Assembly: GCA_946998115.1 (NCBI GenBank)
Contig: CAMPYB010000002.1
Location: 1-64,000, forward strand
Reading direction: 5' to 3'
Length of the DNA stretch: 64,000 nucleotides
Origin: an uncultured Actinomyces sp.
GTDB taxonomy: Bacteria; Actinomycetota; Actinomycetes; Actinomycetales; Actinomycetaceae
A model generated the notes under the pieces. It was not told where the DNA came from. It saw only the letters and a list, made by a program, of their open reading frames with translations, and searched no databases. Shown here piece after piece: positions 36,776 through 43,571 of the stretch. Each line of letters starts with the position of its first letter. Position 1 is the first letter of the stretch. A program made the position numbers and the translations under genes.

Positions 36776-37557
36776 TACCGCTCCTTATGTTTAATAAATA
36801 ATTTACCGTACACTTTAGCTATTTCAGCTGGAATTCCGTCAGATTTTTCCACCCAATGATCGAATTTAGCATGTGTTATCCAACGGTGTGTATTTCCCCA
36901 TCTACCACCTGTTGATGAAGAACAAGTTGTCATAGTCATGAGTCGCGACGTCGGCACAGCATAAGGATTATTAGGCACAGGAGCTATTACTTCGACGCGA
37001 TCAGGAGTAACAATCTCATGTTCAGTCGTCTTATATATAAGCCAAATTTTTTTAGTTTCAACCGCTATAACATCATCTTTGGCAAGGTTCGGTAGTTTAT
37101 CAAAATTGTTACCATATGTAAGCCGATGTCCCGCCAATGAAAAATTACCTATTTCACCAGGAAGCGCCGTTTGTATATAATGTCCAGCATACCCTTTGTC
37201 AATCACTGCACGGTGGCTTCCCTGACCTATTGGCATCGGACGAGTTCCCGTTCCCCAAGAAGGAACATAAAGCGCACCAAAAACTTCCCCTAATCTAGGT
37301 TTTTCAATTGGTGGTGGAGCGTCAAAATGTAAATTTTTAGCAATTTTCGGCGAAGACGGAGATTGCTTATGTAATCTTTCTACTGCTTGTTTTTTCAGCC
37401 CATCAACTTCCCAAGTTGTATAGAAAACTTGCCAAACTATAAACAATCCTAAAATTACAGATACCGTTAAACACAATTCACCTATAAAATAAATAAACGC
37501 GTAAAACATAGACATTTTGTTTTTACGATGTTTAACTTGCGTATTTATATCGTTCAC
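36775..37557 (-). CDS. Class E sortase
   Basis: This is a membrane-anchored cysteine transpeptidase that should attach LPXTG/LAXTG-type proteins to the wall. It has an N-terminal helix (residues 16-48), the sortase core with catalytic His in SLAGHRLTYG, Cys in TMTTCSSST near residue 212, and Arg in GRWGNTHRW. Position next to DUF881 and crgA near the origin is typical of actinobacterial class E enzymes. The start is GTG with AAGGGCG upstream. The LPVTG lipase at 31.5 kb is a possible substrate, although class E enzymes often prefer LAXTG. Confidence 0.93.
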   Translation of the reverse strand: MNDINTQVKHRKNKMSMFYAFIYFIGELCLTVSVILGLFIVWQVFYTTWEVDGLKKQAVERLHKQSPSSPKIAKNLHFDAPPPIEKPRLGEVFGALYVPSWGTGTRPMPIGQGSHRAVIDKGYAGHYIQTALPGEIGNFSLAGHRLTYGNNFDKLPNLAKDDVIAVETKKIWLIYKTTEHEIVTPDRVEVIAPVPNNPYAVPTSRLMTMTTCSSSTGGRWGNTHRWITHAKFDHWVEKSDGIPAEIAKVYGKLFIKHKER

Positions 37558-37568
37558 TTCTACGCCCT

Positions 37569-38285
37569 TTATATAACCTTTATATTATCAAGTCTTATTT
37601 TGTTGCTTATAGGAGGTATAGTAACCATTTGATAATACATTTTCCACCCTAAACCTATTTTTTTAACATAGTTTTTATATGTTTTTATTTCATCATCACT
37701 GTTTATTGATTTTTGCATTTTATCCGCGGAACCTATTGCTTTTATTATATACGGAGGAGAAGATAACTCGCCATCTATTATGATAACATTACCTACACAA
37801 CGTATATTAGTTGTTGGAGTTACCTGTTTATCTTGCACTGATATATTTTTAGCGCCACCTTTTCGCAATGCATTCAATACGGCATCAATATCTTGCTGGT
37901 GCACAACATATTCGTCTAAATTTGTAACTTGTGAATAATCTTTCGGTTCTGGCGCATCATACAATTCTATAACTATTCCCGAGCCTTGTTTTTGTTTGTA
38001 CATTTCATTTGTAATTGCGCTATTTTTTATACTGTATTTATTTATTCTTTCTTCCTGTATTTCTTTTTCTAATACTCTAATTTTGCTTTTATGTTTTTTT
38101 ATTTGATCATATTTATTTTCAACTTGTTCAATTGTTGTTTTTTGAATAGTTATTGTATTATTTGCTTTTAATGGACTAGATGTCATGAATAAAAACCCTA
38201 TTGCTATTGCCAACAAAAATAATAATATTTTTAATATTATTTTTTCTATTATTGTCTGTTTTATTCGTTTAGGCGTTTCTATCAT
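37569..38285 (-). CDS. DUF881 family membrane-anchored protein
   Basis: The protein has one N-terminal helix (IILKILLFLLAIAIGFLFM), a coiled-coil-like charged stretch at about residues 55-95, and a C-terminal DUF881 domain. The domain pattern includes GSGIVIELYDAP, DAVLNALRKGGAKNISVQ, GNVIIIDGE and PPYIIKAIGS. The homologue in mycobacteria (Rv0012 region) sits near the same origin-proximal genes, and its function is unknown. AAGGAATAAA precedes the ATG. It is 11 bases upstream of the sortase gene and likely cotranscribed. Confidence 0.9.
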   Translation of the reverse strand: MIETPKRIKQTIIEKIILKILLFLLAIAIGFLFMTSSPLKANNTITIQKTTIEQVENKYDQIKKHKSKIRVLEKEIQEERINKYSIKNSAITNEMYKQKQGSGIVIELYDAPEPKDYSQVTNLDEYVVHQQDIDAVLNALRKGGAKNISVQDKQVTPTTNIRCVGNVIIIDGELSSPPYIIKAIGSADKMQKSINSDDEIKTYKNYVKKIGLGWKMYYQMVTIPPISNKIRLDNIKVI

Positions 38286-38409
38286 TTTATTCCTTGTTCA
38301 AATTTTAAAAATATTCTATATTGAATAATTTTTTCAATAAAGGAATATATCAATATATGTGCATAACTATTTTATTTTAATGTTTTTCTATACAGTCATG
38401 TTTTTACAG

Positions 38410-38437
38410 TTTACCTATTTATTTATTTTGTTAGAAT
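38410..38437 (+). promoter_or_regulatory. Possible crgA promoter
   Basis: A -35 TTTACC (38410-38415) and a -10 TAGAAT (38432-38437) are 16 bases apart and end 36 bases before the crgA ATG. Match to consensus is moderate. Confidence 0.5.
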
Positions 38438-38473
38438 AGATGTGTATATGTTTATTTATCAAGGAGTTTTTTT

Positions 38474-38743
38474 ATGCCAGAAGCAAAAAGGCGTAAATCC
38501 GATAATGGAAATATGGCTCATATGGACACTGAAATTCGTCCATCATGGGTTGATGATATTAAGCTAAGTCCAGCATGGTGGGCACCTACTATGTGTACAC
38601 TAATGTTACTAGGGTTGTTTTGGATGGTAGTTTACTATATTTCTAGTGCTATGTATCCTATTCCTGGTATTGGTAACTGGAATTTAGCCATTGGCACTTT
38701 GATTTCTTTCTCTGGCTTTATGATGGCTCTTAGATGGCGATAA
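38474..38743 (+). CDS. crgA: Cell division protein CrgA
   Basis: CrgA is a small divisome protein that recruits or stabilises wall synthases at the septum in actinobacteria. The 89 residues include a charged N-terminus, the conserved WW(A/V)P segment (SPAWWAPTMC), two membrane helices, and the terminal GFMMALRWR. Two-helix topology and length are typical. AAGGAG precedes the ATG. The protein is restricted to Actinomycetota, so it is strong evidence for the phylum. It is divergent from DUF881. Confidence 0.96.
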   Translation: MPEAKRRKSDNGNMAHMDTEIRPSWVDDIKLSPAWWAPTMCTLMLLGLFWMVVYYISSAMYPIPGIGNWNLAIGTLISFSGFMMALRWR

Positions 38744-38751
38744 ATTATCAC

Positions 38752-38784
38752 TAGGCCCATGTTTAAAATGGGTCTATATTTTAT
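38752..38784 (+). terminator. Terminator of crgA
   Basis: TAGGCCCAT (38752-38760) pairs with ATGGGTCTA (38768-38776), with one G-U pair and a 7-base loop. It is followed by TATTTTATTT and lies directly after the crgA stop codon. Confidence 0.75.
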
Positions 38785-38818
38785 TTAATATACTTTAATT
38801 TTTAATTTTAGGTTTTTT

Positions 38819-39832
38819 ATGAATACTTTAAAAGTTGTTGAAGTTGACAGTGTTAAATACGAAGAAATAATTAATAGCTCAAATATCAACATACCTATTG
38901 AGCAAAGTGTCGTTTGGAACAATTTTTCTTCCAGTTGTGGTAACTATTTATTCAAATATTTAGTTGTTTTTGATCAGCAACTCCCTATAGCTACTTTAAG
39001 TTTATATAAATATAAGTTGTATAGTTTTGAATATTTATGGGCAAAAAATGGACCAGTTTTCCTAAAAGATTCTTATAGGAACTATGAGGAGGACATTTGT
39101 AACACATTGCGTGAATATGTTCGACATAATTTTCCTAAAATTGTTTTATTGCGCTTAAATATTGAAAAAGAAAATAAATTTACTCGACCAGTTATGCGTG
39201 TTATACCTTATGACAGTACTGTGATTATGGATATTTCTGGTTCCGATGAAGATATTTTATCTCGTATGAAACCACGTGGACGTCGTGATGTTCGTAAAAG
39301 TCTACGTGAGTCTGGTATGCAATGTTCTGAAGAATCATCAACTATTTTAAATAATTTTGATGAAGTTTATGAAATAATGAAAGAAACAGCAAATCGTGAC
39401 AGTTTTGTTCCTCATGAGATTGATTTTTATAAGAAAATGCTGAAATCTTTAGGGAATAATTGTAAATTTTTTGTTGGCCGTATTGATGGTAAAGTTGTGT
39501 GTTGGAATATAACAACGGTTTACGGCAATACTGCTGTTCAATATTATGCGGCTACAAATAAGTTGGCTCGCGATAAATATTGTTATGACCATTTAGTTTA
39601 TTTCACTGCTTGTTATCTACGTGATATGGGTATTAAATATTTCGATCTCATGGGTATCGGTTCTGATTTTTCACCGTCTTTGCTTGGCTTAAATATGTTT
39701 AAAACTAAATTTAGCAAAGAGATAAAATTTGTTCCGCCTATTCGTGATTTAGTTTGTAATTCTTTCCTATATACCGTTATGCTTATCGGTTACAGAGGAA
39801 AAAGGTTTATAAGAAAATTTTTAAAACATTAA
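38819..39832 (+). CDS. FemABX-family peptidyltransferase
   Basis: Enzymes of this family add amino acids from aminoacyl-tRNA to the stem peptide of lipid II, building the interpeptide bridge. Recognisable segments are SRMKPRGRRDVRKSLRESGM near residue 150, the GKVVCWNITTVYGN strand, the QYYAATNKLARDKY segment and the terminal FKTKFSKEIKFVPP. The two GNAT-like halves give 337 residues, normal for FemX/MurM-type proteins. The amino acid added cannot be deduced. It follows the crgA terminator and has only a weak ribosome-binding site. Confidence 0.9.
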   Translation: MNTLKVVEVDSVKYEEIINSSNINIPIEQSVVWNNFSSSCGNYLFKYLVVFDQQLPIATLSLYKYKLYSFEYLWAKNGPVFLKDSYRNYEEDICNTLREYVRHNFPKIVLLRLNIEKENKFTRPVMRVIPYDSTVIMDISGSDEDILSRMKPRGRRDVRKSLRESGMQCSEESSTILNNFDEVYEIMKETANRDSFVPHEIDFYKKMLKSLGNNCKFFVGRIDGKVVCWNITTVYGNTAVQYYAATNKLARDKYCYDHLVYFTACYLRDMGIKYFDLMGIGSDFSPSLLGLNMFKTKFSKEIKFVPPIRDLVCNSFLYTVMLIGYRGKRFIRKFLKH

Positions 39833-39891
39833 AAATTATTAGTTTATAATTTTTACGTTAGCATATTGTGTTTTATTAAAACATAAAATAA

Positions 39892-39920
39892 TGGTGGTGA
39901 ACTATTGTAATTCACCACCA
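39892..39920. terminator. Bidirectional terminator between convergent genes
   Basis: TGGTGGTGAA (39892-39901) pairs perfectly with TTCACCACCA (39911-39920) around a 9-base loop. T-rich sequence follows, most clearly on the minus strand (TTATTTTATGTTTT). It separates the FemX gene from the convergent membrane protein gene. Confidence 0.75.
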
Positions 39921-39938
39921 CTGCTTTATATTACGTAA

Positions 39939-40454
39939 TTATTTTTCTGAAGCCATTACTTCTTCATTATTTTCTGATTTTGGACATTCGCATTCGTCGT
40001 CGCATTCGTCTTCAAAATCTTCCCAATATTCTTCAGCCCATGGATCGTCTATAGGTTGCAATCTGCGCCACACTAAAACGCCAGCAACTACTGCTGTTAC
40101 TAACCCGGTGAATATTAAAAATACGTTGCGTACTTTATGTGATTTGTTTGTCATGACTTTCTCTTCCTTTGCTAGTGCATCAATTTTTGGAATATATTCT
40201 TCTACTAATTTTGTGTGAGCATTTTGCATAGCAGGTGCTAGCTTATTTGCCGCTGTAGACACATGTGGTGCAAGAGCTTTCACAGTTTTCTTCCAAGCTT
40301 TTTTTGCTCTTGGTCTAGCCCATTGTTCACCTTGAGAAATAATACAACTTGCTTGTTCTTTGCATATACTGACACCTTCTTGTGCCATACGCTTAGCATT
40401 TTTAACATTGTGTATAATTTTATCTTTATCAATATTTGTGTGGCAACAAGTCAT
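39939..40454 (-). CDS. Single-pass membrane protein, DUF5324-like
   Basis: The 171-residue protein has an amphipathic Lys/Ala-rich N-terminal half (residues 10-90), one membrane helix near residue 108 (VFLIFTGLVTAVVAGVLVW), then RRLQPIDDPWAEEYWED and a very acidic tail with several cysteines (ECDDECEC). The helix followed by RRL.P..DPWA is a pattern I associate with DUF5324-type actinobacterial proteins encoded near crgA and cyclophilin genes. That link is from memory and not certain. Function unknown. AGGAGAAAAA precedes the ATG. Confidence 0.75.
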   Translation of the reverse strand: MTCCHTNIDKDKIIHNVKNAKRMAQEGVSICKEQASCIISQGEQWARPRAKKAWKKTVKALAPHVSTAANKLAPAMQNAHTKLVEEYIPKIDALAKEEKVMTNKSHKVRNVFLIFTGLVTAVVAGVLVWRRLQPIDDPWAEEYWEDFEDECDDECECPKSENNEEVMASEK

Positions 40455-40592
40455 TTTTTCTCCTAAGAACTGTTCCCGAGATTTCTATCTCCAGATACAT
40501 TTTAAGGCTTTAATTAGTTTTATTTAAAGTAATTTGCTGTTTATTTTATTATTGAATTATATTTATTTCTACTATTATGTAAAAATTATACT

Positions 40593-41120
40593 ATGGAAGC
40601 TATATTACATACTAGCGAAGGCGACATTCGCATTGAACTTTTTCCTTTTGTCGCACCTGTTACTGTTAAGAATTTTGTTGAATTAGCAAAAGGACAACGT
40701 GAATGGGTTAATCCATCTACTGGTGAAAAAATGGTTAATACTCCTTTTTATGATGGTGTTATTTTCCATAGAGTTATTGATGGATTTATGATTCAAGGTG
40801 GCGACCCTACAGGGACAGGCATGGCAGGTCCTGGTTACACTTTTGATGATGAAATAGATCCTGAATATAATTTCGACGAGCCTTATGTATTAGCTATGGC
40901 TAATGCTGGAAAACGTGCTGGTCATGGAACTAATGGTTCTCAATTTTTTATAACTGTTGCTCCTACTCAATGGCTTCACGGAAAGCATACTGTTTTTGGT
41001 AAAGTAGCTAATGATAAGTCGAAAGCTGTTGTTGACAAGATAGCAACTGTTGCAACTGATATGTCAGATCGACCTTTGGACGATGTTGTTATTAAATCAG
41101 TTGAAATTATTGAAGATTAG
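40593..41120 (+). CDS. ppiA: Cyclophilin-type peptidyl-prolyl isomerase
   Basis: The enzyme speeds proline isomerisation during protein folding in the cytoplasm. Cyclophilin signatures are FHRVIDGFMIQGGDPTGTG (catalytic Arg and surroundings), MANAGKRAGHGTNGSQFFIT and WLHGKHTVFGKV. The 175-residue single-domain form lacks a signal peptide, like the actinobacterial PpiA encoded close to the origin. No clear ribosome-binding site precedes the ATG, which raises the possibility of a leaderless transcript. A terminator follows. Confidence 0.95.
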   Translation: MEAILHTSEGDIRIELFPFVAPVTVKNFVELAKGQREWVNPSTGEKMVNTPFYDGVIFHRVIDGFMIQGGDPTGTGMAGPGYTFDDEIDPEYNFDEPYVLAMANAGKRAGHGTNGSQFFITVAPTQWLHGKHTVFGKVANDKSKAVVDKIATVATDMSDRPLDDVVIKSVEIIED

Positions 41121-41147
41121 AAATATTTATTTTACAGTTCACAATTT

Positions 41148-41173
41148 AGGCGAATATTTTTATTCGCCTTTTT
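41148..41173 (+). terminator. Terminator of ppiA
   Basis: AGGCGAAT (41148-41155) pairs with ATTCGCCT (41162-41169) around a 6-base loop, followed by TTTT. It lies 28 bases after the stop codon. Confidence 0.85.
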
Positions 41174-41264
41174 AGTTATATTTATTTTGTTTATTTATTG
41201 TTTATATGTGTTGTTTAGTGTTTAATATTGTACCTGATGTTTAATATTTATACCTGAGGTTACG

Positions 41265-42059
41265 ATGTCTGATTTACAGCCAATTAATGATTTTGATGCT
41301 TATAAGCATGATTGGAATAAGGATTCTTTTATTGATAGTAGCAACAAAGATCCTAATAGGTTTTCATTTAATTATGAGAAACCTGGTAATTTCAAAAATA
41401 CTTTTTTGAACCATTTCTCTAATAGTAATATAATTTTCACTCAATCAATGACTGCTATTTGTGTTGTCGTATTTTTTATTACATTAATTTTCCCCAGAAT
41501 TTCTTATTATTTTGCCTATAATCCTGTAACAGTAATGGTTTATCCGTGGACTATGATTACATCTGCTTTTATACATTATGGGTTTATGCATATCATTTTC
41601 AATATGATTACTTTATATTACATTGGCGCAGAAATTGAAAAAATTATTGGATCATGGCGTATCGCGATTATTTTTTTGATTTCAACTTTAGGTGGTAGTT
41701 TATTTATAAGTTCAGGGATTTTTTATAATTCTGCTGCGTTTTTTGTTTATACTGGTGGTGCTTCTAGTGGTATTTTTGGGCTTTTTGGAACTATTTATGT
41801 TTTACAAAAAAGCAAGGGTATTTCTACTACTCCTATGATTGTTCTTATTATTTTGAATTTGTCTTTAGGATTTTTGTCTCCTAATATTTCTATTTTAGGT
41901 CATTTAGGTGGTTTAGTTTTTGGAACTTTAACTGCTTACTTGTTTAGTAAATATAAGTATTCTAAAAATTATATTAAGTTATTTATTTCAATATTAATTA
42001 TTGGTTGTATTATTTTATGTTATGCATTATCAATCATTGCCTTGGGTTTTGATTTTTAA
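41265..42059 (+). CDS. Rhomboid-family intramembrane serine protease
   Basis: The protein cleaves membrane-spanning substrates within the bilayer. After a soluble N-terminus of about 60 residues there are six to seven helices. The catalytic Ser lies in GGASSGIFGLFG and the His in SILGHLGGLVFG. An HxxxN-type helix (FMHIIFNMITLYYIG) and a WR element (SWRIAII) support the family. 264 residues is typical of actinobacterial rhomboids near crgA. GAGG precedes the ATG. Substrates are unknown. Confidence 0.94.
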   Translation: MSDLQPINDFDAYKHDWNKDSFIDSSNKDPNRFSFNYEKPGNFKNTFLNHFSNSNIIFTQSMTAICVVVFFITLIFPRISYYFAYNPVTVMVYPWTMITSAFIHYGFMHIIFNMITLYYIGAEIEKIIGSWRIAIIFLISTLGGSLFISSGIFYNSAAFFVYTGGASSGIFGLFGTIYVLQKSKGISTTPMIVLIILNLSLGFLSPNISILGHLGGLVFGTLTAYLFSKYKYSKNYIKLFISILIIGCIILCYALSIIALGFDF

Positions 42060-42071
42060 TGTTTTTTATAT

Positions 42072-42107
42072 TCCTCCTGTCTATTTAGATAGGAGGATAT
42101 TTTTTTG
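42072..42107 (+). terminator. Terminator of the rhomboid gene
   Basis: CCTCCTGTCTA (42073-42083) pairs with TAGATAGGAGG (42086-42096), with one G-U pair. It is followed by ATATTTTTTT and begins 13 bases after the stop codon. Confidence 0.88.
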
Positions 42108-42600
42108 TAAATCTTTTATTACATTTTTTATAAAAATGTTTCAGATATCACATTTTATACACATTTTTATTAGAGTTATCCACAATTTTGTGGATAACTA
42201 TTGCTTTTTATAGAATATATACAGAGTAAGTTGTATTTTTTATAGTTTGTTCTGTTTATTAACTTTAAGGTTATATTTAACTGTTGATAACTTTATGAAT
42301 AAGTTTTCATAAAATGTGGATAATTTATATAAAAATTTTAGTTGTAATTTCAAGGTTTTTATCATATTTTTCTGTTTTATACAGATATTTTAAGACTTAT
42401 CCACAATTTGTGGATAACTTTGTGGATAGTTTTACACAAATTACACTTTTGTAACATATGGATAAACTCTCAAGCTTAGATTTAGGTTTATGCAATTTTA
42501 TCCACAACTTATACACATAATTGTGAATAACTGTGTATTTCTTGTTCATAACTTTATCTTTTGCATTGCTATATTCGTTTTATGGAATAATTTATTTAAT
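42108..42600. other. Dense DnaA-box cluster downstream of gyrA (second origin-like region)
   Basis: No gene lies here. Six perfect DnaA boxes are present: TTATCCACA at 42176, 42397 and 42498, and its complement TGTGGATAA at 42189, 42315 and 42409. One-mismatch boxes occur at 42155, 42282, 42421, 42457, 42509 and 42522. Boxes at 42397, 42409 and 42421 are spaced exactly 12 bases apart. The flanks are almost pure A/T. This is the box-richest stretch in the window. It may be part of the origin, a DnaA-titrating site or a regulatory site; gene polarity argues against bidirectional firing here. Confidence 0.7.
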
Positions 42601-42721
42601 CATTTAGTACATGTGTGCATGTGATGAAATATTAATGTGATATTAGTTCACGTTTTCTTTATTGTTGTTGATATCACTTGTATTAATTCATTTTCATTTA
42701 TCGTAAACAAATATAATTAAA

Positions 42722-42745
42722 TAAAAAAACTCCTCTTACGAGGAG
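42722..42745 (-). terminator. Terminator of tRNA-Ala
   Basis: CTCCTC (42730-42735) pairs with GAGGAG (42740-42745) around TTAC. On the minus strand the stem is followed by TTTTTTT. It lies 9 bases after the tRNA-Ala 3' end. Confidence 0.88.
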
Positions 42746-42753
42746 ATTTACTG

Positions 42754-42826
42754 TGGAGATAACGGGACTCGAACCCGTAACCCCCTGCTTGCAAAGCAGG
42801 TGCGCTACCAATTGCGCCATATCCCC
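42754..42826 (-). tRNA. tRNA-Ala (TGC)
   Basis: The reverse complement begins GGGGATA and has anticodon loop TTTGCAA in stem CCTGC/GCAGG (anticodon TGC), T-arm GGGTTCGAGTCCC and discriminator A. tRNA-Ile then tRNA-Ala after the gyrA-DUF3566 pair is the classic actinobacterial order. Confidence 0.97.
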
Positions 42827-42921
42827 ATTGTCAAACAACTCATCTAGTCTATACTATAAATAAAAATTAATCAAGAAGTTTTAGAAAAATTTCTATTTAC
42901 ATTATAACTGTCATCCGACAG

Positions 42922-42995
42922 TGGGACTAGCTGGACTCGAACCAGCGACCCCTACATTATCAGTGTAGTGCTCTAACCGACTGAGCTATAGTCCC
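42922..42995 (-). tRNA. tRNA-Ile (GAT)
   Basis: The reverse complement begins GGGACTA and has anticodon loop CTGATAA in stem CTACA/TGTAG (anticodon GAT), T-arm TGGTTCGAGTCCA and discriminator A. It lies 95 bases upstream of tRNA-Ala and just after a good promoter. Confidence 0.97.
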
Positions 42996-43025
42996 ATTCA
43001 TAACAAACTTATGAACACTCGAAAA

Positions 43026-43054
43026 ATTTTACACTGTTTTTTTATAAAAATCAA
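43026..43054 (-). promoter_or_regulatory. Promoter of tRNA-Ile
   Basis: On the minus strand TTGATT (43049-43054) and TAAAAT (43026-43031) are separated by exactly 17 bases. Transcription would begin about 25 bases before the tRNA. Confidence 0.65.
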
Positions 43055-43080
43055 CATTCGATTAAATTTTTCAAAAGCTA

Positions 43081-43509
43081 TTATTCATTTGAAATAGTTA
43101 CTTTTATTCCACCAACCAATTTTGACACTAAATTATACAAATAAGCATACAAAACTGATATGGCTGTCAAAACTACTGAATTAACAATTGCAACAAGTAT
43201 GCTCAAAGCTAAAACTCTGGAAAAATAAAAATATTGCGTGAGATTAGACACTGCATCAGAACCTACTTGTCCAATAAATTCCTCCAAACTAGCAAAAACA
43301 TGCATACTATTAAGCAATGCCCAAAATAAACAAGCGCATACAACGAAAGCTATTCCTAATCCCACTGATAGTAAAAAAGAAAATCTCATAACTGAAACCA
43401 CATTAATGTTGTTCACACACACCTGTGTTTGAACAATTTCCAGTTCACTATCGTTACTATAATTACTATTTTCCATAGTTGCTTTAACCATCCATTCTGT
43501 CAAATACAA
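43081..43509 (-). CDS. DUF3566 membrane protein next to gyrA
   Basis: The C-terminal 105 residues match the DUF3566 pattern: VMRFSFLLSVGLGIAFVV as first helix, a polar linker (GVFxS-like HVFASLEEFIGQ), a second helix AIVNSVVLTAISVLYAYL, then YNLVSKLVGGIKVTISNE. The homologue in mycobacteria (Rv0007) also lies between gyrA and tRNA-Ile. Function unknown. The start is uncertain: three in-frame ATGs (43509, 43491, 43476) have no strong ribosome-binding site. It lies 62 bases after gyrA. Confidence 0.9.
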   Translation of the reverse strand: MYLTEWMVKATMENSNYSNDSELEIVQTQVCVNNINVVSVMRFSFLLSVGLGIAFVVCACLFWALLNSMHVFASLEEFIGQVGSDAVSNLTQYFYFSRVLALSILVAIVNSVVLTAISVLYAYLYNLVSKLVGGIKVTISNE

Positions 43510-43571
43510 AAAATTCAGGCAAGAATCGACTAAAAATCACAATTTCTTTTATAATATAATAAAAACAAAAG

